DNA of 62,857 nucleotides from Bacteroidales bacterium (GTDB taxonomy: Bacteria > Bacteroidota > Bacteroidia > Bacteroidales > TTA-H9), in NCBI GenBank assembly GCA_028689615.1, contig JAQVCV010000019.1, positions 1-62,857 on the forward strand. The letters are read 5' to 3'. The notes beneath the pieces are model-generated. The model was not told where the DNA came from and did no database searches. It saw nothing but the letters and a program-made list of their open reading frames with translations. A program made the position numbers and the translations under genes. Below are positions 1 through 9,258 of the stretch, piece after piece (positions within the stretch are counted from its first letter, which is position 1; each line of letters starts with the position of its first letter).

Positions 1-331
1 TACCATCATGATAACCCACTTTCACCAACTCGCCTAATCTTCCGGGAGTAATAACACCAATAGCATAGCTCTCAAGAAATTCGCCAACACTTTGAGTAAT
101 GCTACGAACAGATCCGGTGTTATTGACCATCAGATGCCACCTCCATCCTTTTAAAAGCAACATGAAAAATTGAAACAACAAAGCCAGAAACAAATATTTT
201 GGCTGAACCCGTTTCATTTGCAGCCACACGGCAGACAAGTCGATGTTTGCCAGAACCACAATAAAAATCACAATACCAACAATTCTGAGGTATAGGAAAA
301 AATTGCGTTTGAGTGAAAGTAAAATTTTCAT
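1..331 (-). CDS. Flippase-like / LPG synthase TM-region family protein, C-terminus cut by window edge
   Basis: The first 110 residues of an integral membrane protein are visible, starting at the ATG read leftward from 331. Two hydrophobic segments (about residues 15-35 and 45-60) are followed by the motif ITPGRLGEL, typical of the lysylphosphatidylglycerol-synthase TM / AglD-YbhN flippase-like family (TIGR00374). Members are associated with moving or modifying lipid-linked precursors in the inner membrane. It lies 11 nt downstream of the FrhB-like gene and at the end of a glycosyltransferase-methyltransferase run, which fits surface glycan or glycolipid work; the substrate is unknown. A 98-residue reading in another frame overlaps it and looks like a shadow. 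Confidence 0.75.
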   Translation of the reverse strand, partial: MKILLSLKRNFFLYLRIVGIVIFIVVLANIDLSAVWLQMKRVQPKYLFLALLFQFFMLLLKGWRWHLMVNNTGSVRSITQSVGEFLESYAIGVITPGRLGELVKVGYHDG

Positions 332-342
332 TTAAGCAACCA

Positions 343-1668
343 CTATAATTGTTCTCTTTTGATATTATGAGTTTTTCTTTTCCAAACAGTGCGTGCCCAT
401 TCAAACGCTTTGCCAACAGTTGCAGGTGGAATCAATTCGACTATAAACCGGGCGAACCGGGTTCCTAAGACCAGAAACATCCCGTTGACAATGAATTCCA
501 TCAAAACACGCTTAGCAGGAAAACCCTTCAGCGTATAACCATAGTCGGGATTCCTGTAGCCCAACCACCTACGGAACCGGAACCTGATAAAGGTTCCCCT
601 CTTTTTCAAATCGTATCCATGAGAGTGCATTTTAATAGCCTCATTTTCAGAAATTGGCCAAACTGTAAGCCATCCTTCTTCCACCATTTGATTGAGGATT
701 TTTTTACCGAAAGCACTTCTTGCAATAATCATCGAAAACCCTTTACCCCGTTCTTCATAAACCGGAGCCCAGGCATCACCACCACTCAGATCTGTAAATT
801 CATTGGTCAGATCTGTACACAACAAACTATTCTGAACTATATGAAAAGGAATCAGATAATTCGCATGAAATTTCGGCAATTCGATTGTTCGTCCGCTGTT
901 CAATTCAATTCGCATTTTCCCTGGCCATTCTCCATATCTGAACCATAATTTCACAATATTTCTATAGTTACGTTCTCCGTGTGAGCGTAAAAAGCTTTTT
1001 ATCGAAGAAAAATGGAGAGTATTGCCATAAAAAGGGCCAAACAAATATTTGATATTTCGAACCGAAGGATGGTTTATATGTTGAAGTTTTCTGATAGATT
1101 GCACCTGCCCGGGCAACCCGACATAGGCCAATCGCCCTTTAAACTCCGAAATCGCAGGTAATATCTCATTCACCGAACTAATCAGGTACTTACTTTGTGC
1201 TGCCTCCAGAATTTCTTCTCGTGACGTTGCAATAAAAGGCTCGGTCAACCAGGGCCGATCGTGCGACATTCTAAGCACTACAGCACCCTCAATTTCGCCC
1301 TTCTCCAGTAAAAAAATCAGAATCGATGATAAAATGCCTCCGCTGGCAGATTTCTGTCTTATCAGTTCGTCGTTGCAATGCCCAATTGCAATCAATTGAT
1401 AGGATCCGGTAAGTTGGTTATAAAGGGTACCAGGTTCAGAAAACAACTCCTTGTTATAATCGGGAAAACTAAAATTCCATCCGGCACATGATTGAAGCAA
1501 AAGCTCTGCCTCATTCTCGGTAATATCTTCAGCAATTACAGGCAGGTATTGCCCTGTTTTTTCAGAAAATACAATTTTCCCTCTTGACAAGCCGACGCAA
1601 CTGCCACAACGATTGCATAACTCTGAGGAAGCAATCTTTTTAAAAAAATCAGATTTTTCTGCAGACAT
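343..1668 (-). CDS. FrhB/FdhB-like flavo-iron-sulfur reductase (coenzyme F420 hydrogenase beta subunit family)
   Basis: A 441-residue soluble protein. The N-terminus carries C18-x2-C21-x2-C24 (CNRCGSC). The family block SASGGI follows, and later the CTDLTNEFTDLSGGDAW block of the FrhB C-terminal domain. Relatives without a hydrogenase partner are common in bacterial polysaccharide clusters, where they are thought to be flavin/Fe-S reductases of unknown substrate. Here it follows a methyltransferase (20-nt overlap) and a GT2 gene, so a role in glycan or lipid-linked sugar modification is inferred rather than F420 chemistry. The ATG at 1668 lies inside the upstream gene, suggesting translational coupling. 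Confidence 0.8.
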   Translation of the reverse strand: MSAEKSDFFKKIASSELCNRCGSCVGLSRGKIVFSEKTGQYLPVIAEDITENEAELLLQSCAGWNFSFPDYNKELFSEPGTLYNQLTGSYQLIAIGHCNDELIRQKSASGGILSSILIFLLEKGEIEGAVVLRMSHDRPWLTEPFIATSREEILEAAQSKYLISSVNEILPAISEFKGRLAYVGLPGQVQSIRKLQHINHPSVRNIKYLFGPFYGNTLHFSSIKSFLRSHGERNYRNIVKLWFRYGEWPGKMRIELNSGRTIELPKFHANYLIPFHIVQNSLLCTDLTNEFTDLSGGDAWAPVYEERGKGFSMIIARSAFGKKILNQMVEEGWLTVWPISENEAIKMHSHGYDLKKRGTFIRFRFRRWLGYRNPDYGYTLKGFPAKRVLMEFIVNGMFLVLGTRFARFIVELIPPATVGKAFEWARTVWKRKTHNIKREQL

Positions 1669-2383
1669 AAAACTGACGAATTCCTAATTCTGAAATGAAA
1701 CAATTCTGAAATCTATTGATGATCACCTCACCAATGTTTTTAAGCCAGGGAGGCCCCACAGGAACCAACAGGGTGCCCCGATGCTCTTCCAGTTGCCATC
1801 CTGAGTTTTGCAAGAGAGTTTTCACCTCACGTGATGCAGGAAAACGGTGCGGCCCTTCACCATGCCCTCCAAACAAAAAAGTATAAATCCTGTAAGGAAT
1901 TTCACTGGTTGAAGGAGGGCAACTCAAAACCATGGTCGCATTGGGAATAGAAACCCTGTGCAATTCCATCAAAAAAAGCAATGGATTTTCAACATGCTCA
2001 AGAGTTTCAAGCGTTAAAATACGGCTAAAAAAACCATCAGGAAATGGCAGCCTTGAATAGCTTTCAATTTTTACCTGCTTGATCCAGGGACGAAGTGTAT
2101 GAGCCACCCTCATCAAACCTGCCGATATTTCAGCATTCACGACTTCGACAGAGGGCTCCACCATCCTAATATATTCGGCAGCTTCTGCATCGCGGCTTGA
2201 AATATTCAAAACTATTGCCTGTTCATCGAGCTTTAAGCGACTCACAGCATAACGAAATCGCTGATCATGAACATCTTTTACCCTATTGTTTTCGGCAACA
2301 TAGATATCAGCAACAGAATCCCAATGAACCTCTACATCAGAATCGGTCCAGGTATTTTGGCAACTGGGCACATCTTTCCTCAT
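1649..2383 (-). CDS. Class I SAM-dependent methyltransferase
   Basis: This 244-residue protein has the shape of a Methyltransf_11 enzyme. The segment ILTLETLEHVENPLLFL is the usual post-motif-II signature (LEHV..P), and VLSCPPS follows on the next strand. Motif I is weak (VLNISSRDAEAAEYI instead of GxGxG), so the exact SAM pocket is degenerate or divergent. It sits 3 nt after the GT2 gene and overlaps the FrhB-like gene, making a three-gene cassette. The acceptor is not readable; a glycan or polyprenyl-linked intermediate is the contextual guess. Confidence 0.8.
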   Translation of the reverse strand: MRKDVPSCQNTWTDSDVEVHWDSVADIYVAENNRVKDVHDQRFRYAVSRLKLDEQAIVLNISSRDAEAAEYIRMVEPSVEVVNAEISAGLMRVAHTLRPWIKQVKIESYSRLPFPDGFFSRILTLETLEHVENPLLFLMELHRVSIPNATMVLSCPPSTSEIPYRIYTFLFGGHGEGPHRFPASREVKTLLQNSGWQLEEHRGTLLVPVGPPWLKNIGEVIINRFQNCFISELGIRQFYVCRKI

Positions 2384-2386
2384 GGT

Positions 2387-3259
2387 TTAAAACTTGCGGC
2401 GATTCATGACACTAATCTGATCGGCCAGCAATCCAATAAAAAACAAAAAGAGCCCGGCCATACTAACCAGGGTTGCACTATTCGGAAACCTAGAGGTGTG
2501 GATGTAGCCGAAAATACCCCATGCCATTCCCGCAATAAAAAGGAAAACACTTATAGGGAAAAAAACTTTTAGCGGATTGAAAAGCATTGTTAGTCTAAAG
2601 AGCAATAAAAAGGTTTTTGGCCCATCTTTTAAAAACTTTACATTGCTTTTACGACCAACCCTTTCTGACACCTTAATGGGCATAGTACCTATGGAATATC
2701 CCTCCTTTAGGAAGGCCACAGTAGATGTAGTACTGAAAGAAAAACCGTTGGGCATTAAATGAAGCATCCCCTTAATCAAATCTTTGTCGAACCCCCTGAA
2801 ACCACTATTGTAGTCGGGCAATTTCTGCTCAACCAGGTACTCTCCAACCAACTTGATTACCTTCTTGCCCGCTTTCCTGTTTTTAACCTGAAACGAGTCG
2901 GCAGTACGATCGCCTATAACCATGTCGTATTGCAAAAGCATAGAAGTCATCTTCTCTAAATAGGAAGGATCATGCTGGCCATCACTGTCCATGAAGATAA
3001 CCTTTTCGCCCAGTGCTCTCCTAATCCCTGTTTTTAACGCAGCACCATAGCCTTTATTAATTTCGTGGCGAAACAACCTGACAGGGAAGCCGGCAACTAC
3101 TTCTGAAGTATTGTCAGTGGATCCGTCATCAACCACAACAATATCGAATTCATCAAAGAGTGCCATTTCATTGAATCGATTCATCAATATAGATATACCT
3201 TCAGCTTCATTAAAAGCCGGAATTATTATTGAAATCGATTTGGATGGGGTATTTATCAT
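2387..3259 (-). CDS. GT2 family glycosyltransferase with C-terminal membrane anchor (DPM1-like)
   Basis: The 290-residue protein has a GT-A fold signature: SIIIPAFNEAEGI at the N-terminus, the nucleotide-binding DDGSTDN (44-50) and the metal-binding DSDGQHD (91-97). Two hydrophobic helices near residues 225-250 and 262-285 anchor it in the membrane, as in dolichyl/undecaprenyl-phosphate sugar transferases. It probably transfers a sugar from a nucleotide donor to a lipid phosphate on the cytoplasmic face. It is transcribed after pbp1A with a 39-nt gap and is followed closely by the methyltransferase and FrhB-like genes. Donor and acceptor cannot be told from sequence. Confidence 0.85.
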   Translation of the reverse strand: MINTPSKSISIIIPAFNEAEGISILMNRFNEMALFDEFDIVVVDDGSTDNTSEVVAGFPVRLFRHEINKGYGAALKTGIRRALGEKVIFMDSDGQHDPSYLEKMTSMLLQYDMVIGDRTADSFQVKNRKAGKKVIKLVGEYLVEQKLPDYNSGFRGFDKDLIKGMLHLMPNGFSFSTTSTVAFLKEGYSIGTMPIKVSERVGRKSNVKFLKDGPKTFLLLFRLTMLFNPLKVFFPISVFLFIAGMAWGIFGYIHTSRFPNSATLVSMAGLFLFFIGLLADQISVMNRRKF

Positions 3260-3298
3260 TTACGTAACCTTGTATAATAAGCTATCCTAAAAAAAATT

Positions 3299-5599
3299 CT
3301 AAAACTCGTCCAGATCAAAATTCTGCTCAACCGATTCATCGTCAGCCCCCGAGCAATTCAAATCAACACTCAAAGGGACGCGTGGAAGTTCAAAATCCTC
3401 TTTCGAAACACCAAGTCGCTGATCAGCATATACTTTTTGCATGTAATAAGCCCAAATGGGTAAAGCCATGCTGGCACCCTGACCGAGGGTAATGCTTCTG
3501 AAATGTATCGACCGCACCTCGCCTCCAACCCATACACCGGTGGTTAAATCGGGAGTGATGCCAATAAACCATCCATCGCTGTTGTTTTGGGTGGTGCCGG
3601 TTTTACCTGCAACGGGGTATTCAATTTTGTATTTATACCTGATTCTGACGCCTGTTCCACTGTTCACAACCCCCTTCATCAGGTCGAGCATCAGATAGGC
3701 TGTTTCTTCGCTCATGGCTTCTTCTTTGCGCGAGGTAAACCGCTCAATCACGTTACCACTCTTATCTTCAATGCGGGTAATCATGACAGGCTCCACATAC
3801 ACGCCTTTATTGGCGAAAGTATTGAAGGCGGCTGTCATCTCGTAAGGTGAGATATCGGGTGTGCCAAGGCAGATAGACGGCACAGAGGGTATTTCGGCAG
3901 TAATTCCCATTTTGCGGGCCATTTTTATGACCGCATCGGGTTGATAGCGCTTCATCAAATAGGCTGAAATATAGTTGACAGAATTGGCCAAAGCCCATTT
4001 TAAAGTCACCATCTCCCCTTCACGTTTGTCGTCGGAATTTCGCGGCGCCCAGGTTCCCCCTTCCGGTAAATCAAACACCACAGGAATATTAGGCACTTTT
4101 GAGCAAGGGCTGTACTCACCTTCTTGCATGGCCAGGGCATAAAGGAAGGGTTTAAACGTGGAACCCACCTGACGTTGCGACATTTTCACATGGTCGTATT
4201 GAAAATATTTATAATCAATCCCACCCACATAAGCTCTGACTGCCCCTGTTCGGCTGTCAATAGAAATGAGTCCGGCATGAAGGTAGAACATGTGGTAACG
4301 GATTGAGTCCATGGGCGACATAACGGTGTCTATTTCCCCCTTGTAAGAAAAAACCCGCATCTCAACAGGTGTCTGAAATGCCTTCCTGATAGAATCTTTC
4401 GACATTCCGGCCTGACGCATACGAATATAACGATCTGAACGCTTCATGGCGTCGTCGTATATTTTATTGATTTCTGTTTTACTCAAGTCGCGGCTAAACG
4501 GAGCATTTTTAGCCCCCTTCCAATGTTTGAAAAAAGCCGGTTGCAACTCTTCCTTCATGTGTTTGCGAACAGCATACTCGGCATATTCCTGCATCCTGGA
4601 ATCGATGGTGGTATAAATTTTCAGACCGTCTTTGTAGATATTATACGGCGATCCATCAGATTTGAAGTGGGTATTGCACCAATCTTTCAACTCATTGCGA
4701 AGCAATTCGCGCAAATAGGTTGCTAAACCCTGCGTATGATCCATCCGGCCATATTTTGACATATCAAGAGGAATTTGTTTCAGGGAATCTAAAACAACTT
4801 CATCTATATAGCCATATTTATTCATCTGATTCAGAACCAGGTTACGCCTTTCGAGGGCACGATCGGGATGCCTAACAGGGCTGTACCACGACGGGGCATT
4901 CAGAATGGCCACAAACAAGGCTGCCTCCTCGGCTGTCAGTTCAGAGGGCTTTTTGCCAAAAAAGGTCTGGGCTCCCGATTTGATTCCAAAGGCCTGGCTG
5001 CCAAAATCAATGGTATTTAAATACATTGCCAGCAGCTCCTCTTTGGTATAGTTTCGTTCAAGCTTAACAGCCAATACCCACTCTTTGAATTTTCTGAAAA
5101 CCAGGCTCAAGAAATTAAGGTTTTCACCACGGGGGAACAAGTTTTTAGCCAACTGCTGCGTGAGGGTACTACCACCACCTTTACCTCCCGTGAAAACACC
5201 AGCAGCCACTCTGAACATGGCCCTCATATCGATGCCTGAATGGTCGTAGAACCTGGCATCCTCTGTTGAGACAAGGGCTTCGATCAGGGCAGGAGAAAGA
5301 TCAGAATACCTCACATTCGACCTGTTCTCAATATAATAGGTCCCCAATACTTTTCCATCAACCGATATAATTTCAGAAGCGAGTTTGCTCTTGGGGTTCT
5401 CGAGCTCCTCGAACGAGGGCATCGGACCAAACACTCCCCAGGAAACCGCAGTGAAAAAAACAACTATAAAAACCAAAAATGCAGCATAAATCAGCCACAT
5501 CTGTTTCACTTTGCCTAGTTCATCAGGGCGGTGAACCTGGCGGTTCCAAAGAACATTCACGAACCTGTTGAACAATGATTTGGATGCTTTCTTTGCCAT
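3299..5599 (-). CDS. Penicillin-binding protein 1A, bifunctional transglycosylase/transpeptidase
   Basis: A 766-residue class A PBP that polymerises and crosslinks peptidoglycan in the periplasm. A single N-terminal TM (about 33-53) precedes the GT51 domain, with STEDARFYDHSGID (catalytic Glu113), GGSTLTQQLAKN (about 142-153) and KEELLAMYLNTIDFG. The transpeptidase domain has GSTFKPF with the acyl-enzyme Ser at 480, SVN near 538 and KTGTT near 664. Both active sites look intact and length is normal. It follows gldH with a 32-nt gap. holB-PSP1-gldH-PBP1A is, to my knowledge, a recurring Bacteroidota gene order. Confidence 0.95.
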   Translation of the reverse strand: MAKKASKSLFNRFVNVLWNRQVHRPDELGKVKQMWLIYAAFLVFIVVFFTAVSWGVFGPMPSFEELENPKSKLASEIISVDGKVLGTYYIENRSNVRYSDLSPALIEALVSTEDARFYDHSGIDMRAMFRVAAGVFTGGKGGGSTLTQQLAKNLFPRGENLNFLSLVFRKFKEWVLAVKLERNYTKEELLAMYLNTIDFGSQAFGIKSGAQTFFGKKPSELTAEEAALFVAILNAPSWYSPVRHPDRALERRNLVLNQMNKYGYIDEVVLDSLKQIPLDMSKYGRMDHTQGLATYLRELLRNELKDWCNTHFKSDGSPYNIYKDGLKIYTTIDSRMQEYAEYAVRKHMKEELQPAFFKHWKGAKNAPFSRDLSKTEINKIYDDAMKRSDRYIRMRQAGMSKDSIRKAFQTPVEMRVFSYKGEIDTVMSPMDSIRYHMFYLHAGLISIDSRTGAVRAYVGGIDYKYFQYDHVKMSQRQVGSTFKPFLYALAMQEGEYSPCSKVPNIPVVFDLPEGGTWAPRNSDDKREGEMVTLKWALANSVNYISAYLMKRYQPDAVIKMARKMGITAEIPSVPSICLGTPDISPYEMTAAFNTFANKGVYVEPVMITRIEDKSGNVIERFTSRKEEAMSEETAYLMLDLMKGVVNSGTGVRIRYKYKIEYPVAGKTGTTQNNSDGWFIGITPDLTTGVWVGGEVRSIHFRSITLGQGASMALPIWAYYMQKVYADQRLGVSKEDFELPRVPLSVDLNCSGADDESVEQNFDLDEF

Positions 5600-5631
5600 G
5601 AAATATTATTTTTCGTCAAGCACTGGATGCT

Positions 5632-6276
5632 CTATTCATTTCGAACGAAGGTGATACCAATATCTGTAATACCCACAACCGGATCGTCGCGCATGGCTTG
5701 CGTAAAAGCAAACCGGTACTGTCCGCGGTTGGGAAACAGCACATTTCGCTTTACCAGAAACCGATTCGATTTCAAGCCGCCAATTCCCGAACCACTCCAT
5801 TCGCCGGCCTTATTTGCCAGGAAGCACTCCAGCGTATCGCGTGAATGGCCACCTCCCGGATAATAGGTATCAAGAAACAACAAAAGATTGGCATACGGAT
5901 AGGTTGTCAGGTTTCTGACAGTAAAATAGAAATCAACAGGCTGAAGAGTATCGTCAATAGAAACATCAAAAACAACCGAGTCGCTAATCTTCCAGCCTTC
6001 ATCAGCAATTTCCACCGATTCATCAACCAGCTTTCCCGATTGGCACGATTCCACCAGCACCAGAACAATTATGACCAAACTGGTAAAGAAAAAGTTCTGC
6101 AATCGCAGCCTATACCGAATCTGCCTGATTTTATGCCATTTTGATTTGCTAAGCGTCGCGTTATTAACTGCCTCAAAAGCCAAAGGGGCGGCACTCAGAA
6201 GCTGCCTTTGCTTCGCAAATTCAATAACAAGCCGTACAAAATTGCTTGTGAAGTGAATCATGGTATGAAATCGCAA
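5632..6276 (-). CDS. gldH: Gliding motility lipoprotein GldH
   Basis: An outer-envelope lipoprotein of the GldH family. The hydrophobic stretch ending LVLVESC is a lipobox with Cys as the acylation site, and the mature part carries the family core (YPYANLLLFLDTYYPGG, SGSGIGGLKSNRFLV). GldH is needed for gliding and for stable GldJ in Flavobacterium; non-gliding Bacteroidota with type IX secretion also keep it. The start is uncertain: the ATG at 6276 gives about 50 residues before the hydrophobic segment, unusually long, so an internal non-ATG start may be the real one. The upstream PSP1 gene ends 27 nt before it. Confidence 0.9.
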   Translation of the reverse strand: MRFHTMIHFTSNFVRLVIEFAKQRQLLSAAPLAFEAVNNATLSKSKWHKIRQIRYRLRLQNFFFTSLVIIVLVLVESCQSGKLVDESVEIADEGWKISDSVVFDVSIDDTLQPVDFYFTVRNLTTYPYANLLLFLDTYYPGGGHSRDTLECFLANKAGEWSGSGIGGLKSNRFLVKRNVLFPNRGQYRFAFTQAMRDDPVVGITDIGITFVRNE

Positions 6277-6303
6277 TTTTTTCGGGTTTATTGTGTTTGG
6301 TCT

Positions 6304-7413
6304 TTATTTATCAAAACGATGCAAATCGTCGTTGGAGGTGAGCATACCAAAATCTGCCTTGGGGGCCTCAGTAAGGGCAAACGACTCCAAATCAGCAGGT
6401 ATGGAACCCGCCTCATTCTGTTTCAGAATATCTTCGACAGCCTCTTTGGGGATTGCCATGAAATTGTTGGGGGCATCGAGATAAGAGTACCACATAAGCC
6501 CTTTATAGACATCAATTTTCTGACAGGCTGCTGTACCTTTTCGTGTTTTGAGATTAACATCCGCAGTTGGGAAATCCTTCAGAGCATCAGCATAGGAGTC
6601 GTACTCATAATTAAGGCAGCACTTGAGTTTACCGCATTGTCCGGCTAATTTCTGAGGGTTGAGCGACAATTGCTGAGCCCGTGCTGCAGCAGTTGAAACA
6701 GTGCGGAAACGCGATAACCAGGTAGAGCAACACAATTCCCTTCCACAACTTCCTATTCCACCCATCCTGCTGGCCTCCTGTCGGATACCAATCTGCTTCA
6801 TCTCAATTCTAACCCTGAACTCTTCGGCAAGCACTTTAATCAATTCCCTAAAGTCAACCCTGTCATCGGCAGTGTAATAAAAGATCGCTTTGGTACCATC
6901 TCCCTGATACTCTACGTCATTCATCTTCATATTGAGACCCAGTCGCTGACTGATCTGGCGGGTTTTTACCATGGTTTCATGCTCACGACCAACAGCCATC
7001 AGCCACTTCTCAACATCGGCAGAACGTGCTCTGCGGTATATCTTTTTCAAACCGTCGATTCCGCCGGGTTGTTTAAACTTGCGAAACTGCCTCAATGCAG
7101 TAGCCCCTGTAAGGCTAACGATTCCCAGATCGTGACCCGGTGATGCTTCTACTGCAACAATATCGCCTGGCTCCAGCATCAATTCTGAAGGTTGCCTAAA
7201 AAATTCCTTCTTCGAATTTTTAAACCTAACCTCCACTATTTCAATGGCATCATTTGGCGCAGCTCCGGGAATCCGGCTCATCCAATCCTGGGCACCCAGC
7301 TTGCAGCAGCCAACGCCACCGGTATCGGCTTTTGCGTTGGCCACATCAGGAACTGAGCGGCAACCTCTGGTAAAAAACGGGTTGTTATAATCGGTTTTAT
7401 GATCGTTCATCAA
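6304..7413 (-). CDS. PSP1/RicT (YaaT)-like Fe-S regulatory protein
   Basis: The 369-residue protein has the PSP1 C-terminal domain with its Cys-rich core: GGIGSCGRELCC and AGQCGKLKCCLNYEYDSY. The N-terminus has an additional Cys pair (GVGCCKLG). In Bacillus the homologue RicT (YaaT) forms an Fe-S complex with RicA and RicF that influences mRNA processing; no RicA or RicF is present in this window. It lies directly between holB and gldH in what appears to be one minus-strand operon, a neighbourhood common in Bacteroidota. Its molecular role in this phylum is not established. Confidence 0.88.
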   Translation of the reverse strand: MMNDHKTDYNNPFFTRGCRSVPDVANAKADTGGVGCCKLGAQDWMSRIPGAAPNDAIEIVEVRFKNSKKEFFRQPSELMLEPGDIVAVEASPGHDLGIVSLTGATALRQFRKFKQPGGIDGLKKIYRRARSADVEKWLMAVGREHETMVKTRQISQRLGLNMKMNDVEYQGDGTKAIFYYTADDRVDFRELIKVLAEEFRVRIEMKQIGIRQEASRMGGIGSCGRELCCSTWLSRFRTVSTAAARAQQLSLNPQKLAGQCGKLKCCLNYEYDSYADALKDFPTADVNLKTRKGTAACQKIDVYKGLMWYSYLDAPNNFMAIPKEAVEDILKQNEAGSIPADLESFALTEAPKADFGMLTSNDDLHRFDK

Positions 7414-7498
7414 AAAGTCAACTATTTTCTTTTATACGCGTAACGAAAACAGATTTGCCTCCGCTACTTTCAACGGTGGCAAAAGTACGTTAATTTTT

Positions 7499-8671
7499 TC
7501 AGTCAACAGGAGGAGGAATGCGCAGCACACTTTCCAATTGGTATGACAAATCGGCAAAGAGCAGTTGCGCATTGGCATTGCGTTCGATATTGGAGTAGGC
7601 CTCCTGCAAATGTTCGTAATAAAGGTGGGCATTATCTACATGCACAAACCTGCTGAAATCAGAACTGAATTTTGCCCCAGCTCCATCCAGTTTAACCAGG
7701 TTGGGAGTTCCCAAACTCTGCAACATCACGAACCGGATCATCCGCATGGCCATCAATAAAAAAGCTTTTTGACTTTCGCGTCCCATGCGGGCAAACAATC
7801 CTGCCCGCTCCAAAACAGCCAGATTGCCTTCCTGCCACGATTTGGCTGTTCCCAACCGAAAAACATCACGCAACCACTCGATAAAATCTGCTGAAGAGGC
7901 TCCATCTTTCCCACCCGACAAGGCCATCTTTTTAGCTGTCAGCCAATTGCCATCTGACAACAAGGCTATACGATTCGATTCTTCAACCGTGAGACCGAAC
8001 GTCTGACTCAGAATACCAGCCATCTCACCTTCAGTCCATGATCGGATCTTGATCATCTGGGTTCTCGAAAGAATGGTACTGAGAATCTGATCAGGGTCTT
8101 CGGTAATTAGCAAAAACAATGTTTTTTCGGGAGGCTCTTCCAAAACCTTGAGCAACCTGTTGGCTGAAGTAGCATTCATCTTCTCAACCATCCACAAAAT
8201 CAAAACCTTATAATCAGCTTCAAATGCCTTTAGCGACAAAGTCCTCACCACTTCTGCGGCATCATCGGCATTAATTATGGCCTGTTTTGACTCTGAGATA
8301 CCTACCTTTTGATACAAATCGTACAAATTGAAATCGCCGCCACTTTCTAATACCAATTCGCGCCATTCGGTCAGGAAATCTTTACTGCGCGGCTTTGAAT
8401 CAACAACCTTGGTGGTGGCAACAGGGAAAATGAAATGCAAATCGGGATGAGCCAGATGCGCGTATTTGGCACAGGAGGCACAAACCCCGCATGAATCGGT
8501 TTCTGTTCGTGCCCTGCAATTGATGTACTGGCCGTAAGCAAGCGCCAGCGCCAGTTTGGGCACCCCTTCGGTTCCATACAACAATTGCGCATGGCTGATC
8601 CTGTTTTCATGGACAGACCGTATAAGCCTGTTTTTGAGATCGTCGTATCCGGGTATATCGCGAAAAAACAT
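7499..8671 (-). CDS. holB: DNA polymerase III subunit delta' (clamp loader)
   Basis: A 390-residue AAA+ clamp-loader subunit. It begins FFRDIPGYDDLKNRLIRSV and has HAQLLYGTEGVPKLALA in place of a functional Walker A loop, as is normal for the non-ATPase delta' subunit. A Cys4 zinc module (CRARTETDSCGVCASC) and the downstream HPDLHFI are family marks. It recruits delta and the tau subunits to load the beta clamp. It is the first gene of a minus-strand unit and has a good promoter 17-48 nt upstream of the ATG. Confidence 0.92.
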   Translation of the reverse strand: MFFRDIPGYDDLKNRLIRSVHENRISHAQLLYGTEGVPKLALALAYGQYINCRARTETDSCGVCASCAKYAHLAHPDLHFIFPVATTKVVDSKPRSKDFLTEWRELVLESGGDFNLYDLYQKVGISESKQAIINADDAAEVVRTLSLKAFEADYKVLILWMVEKMNATSANRLLKVLEEPPEKTLFLLITEDPDQILSTILSRTQMIKIRSWTEGEMAGILSQTFGLTVEESNRIALLSDGNWLTAKKMALSGGKDGASSADFIEWLRDVFRLGTAKSWQEGNLAVLERAGLFARMGRESQKAFLLMAMRMIRFVMLQSLGTPNLVKLDGAGAKFSSDFSRFVHVDNAHLYYEHLQEAYSNIERNANAQLLFADLSYQLESVLRIPPPVD

Positions 8672-8687
8672 CCGTTAAAATTTTTAT

Positions 8688-8719
8688 CAAAGTTACGAAA
8701 CTGACCCGAATCCTCCCAA
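8688..8719 (-). promoter_or_regulatory. Bacteroidota-type promoter for the holB operon
   Basis: On the minus strand a TTG (8717-8719) and TAACTTTG (8688-8695) are 21 nt apart, matching the -33 TTG / -7 TAnnTTTG consensus of this phylum. The ATG of holB is 17 nt beyond the -7 box. Confidence 0.75.
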
Positions 8720-8752
8720 GCCTCACCGAAACCTATTCAGGTATTTCAATAC

Positions 8753-8783
8753 TTGATTATTCCTCAAAGTTGTAGTATATTTG
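8753..8783 (+). promoter_or_regulatory. Bacteroidota-type promoter for the metal-handling genes
   Basis: TTG at 8753-8755 and TATATTTG at 8776-8783, spacing 20 nt. The ATG of the next gene is only 4 nt after the -7 box, so the transcript may be leaderless or start translation at the second ATG (8797). Confidence 0.75.
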
Positions 8784-8787
8784 CTGC

Positions 8788-9228
8788 ATGAAAAAAATGG
8801 TGCAAAATATAGGTATATCTCTCTTGATTTTGCTTACTGTTGTAAGCAATGGAGGGGTGCATTTTATTGTGCATCAATGCCATCACTCAGGCCATCACCA
8901 ATTTCATTTCGCAACCCGTCACGGGTGTTGTGAGCACAACCACGAAACCCAGTCATGCTGTACATCCTGTGAATGCAATTCAGCTTCTATGGATCACACA
9001 TCTCTACAAAATGAATGTTGCACCGACGAGGTCAACCATTTTCAGACCGATAACCCGGAAGCCGGCCGTCAGATGGCCATCTCACTCATCCCTTTAATAT
9101 CGAGCGGCTACCAACCATCTGAAAACGAAAATCTAACCAACACAGACCTGTCCCAGGGTGTAGTAGGCAGCCTGCCAAAAATTCCCCCCGGGCATGTCCA
9201 GGCTGTTCTTTGCATCTTCAGAACCTGA
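8788..9228 (+). CDS. Small secreted Cys/His-rich protein, HYC_CC_PP-like
   Basis: A 146-residue protein with an N-terminal hydrophobic signal (KKMVQNIGISLLILLTVVS), then a dense run of metal-binding residues: HQCHHSGHH, a CCEHN segment, a CCTSCEC segment and NECC. Near the C-terminus KIPPGH supplies the Pro-Pro of the Bacteroidota HYC_CC_PP family, which typically sits beside TonB receptors and HMA proteins. It probably binds copper or another soft metal in the periplasm. Its gene is separated from the receptor gene by a terminator-like hairpin, so the receptor may be expressed at a different level. Function is inferred from residues and context only. Confidence 0.7.
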   Translation: MKKMVQNIGISLLILLTVVSNGGVHFIVHQCHHSGHHQFHFATRHGCCEHNHETQSCCTSCECNSASMDHTSLQNECCTDEVNHFQTDNPEAGRQMAISLIPLISSGYQPSENENLTNTDLSQGVVGSLPKIPPGHVQAVLCIFRT

Positions 9229-9258
9229 GCAATTATTTGAAGCCTCATGAAGGCTGTG

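Noticed and set aside
7499-8671. Inactivated clamp-loader ATPase (degenerate P-loop)
   Set aside because: Loss of the P-loop lysine is normal for delta' subunits.
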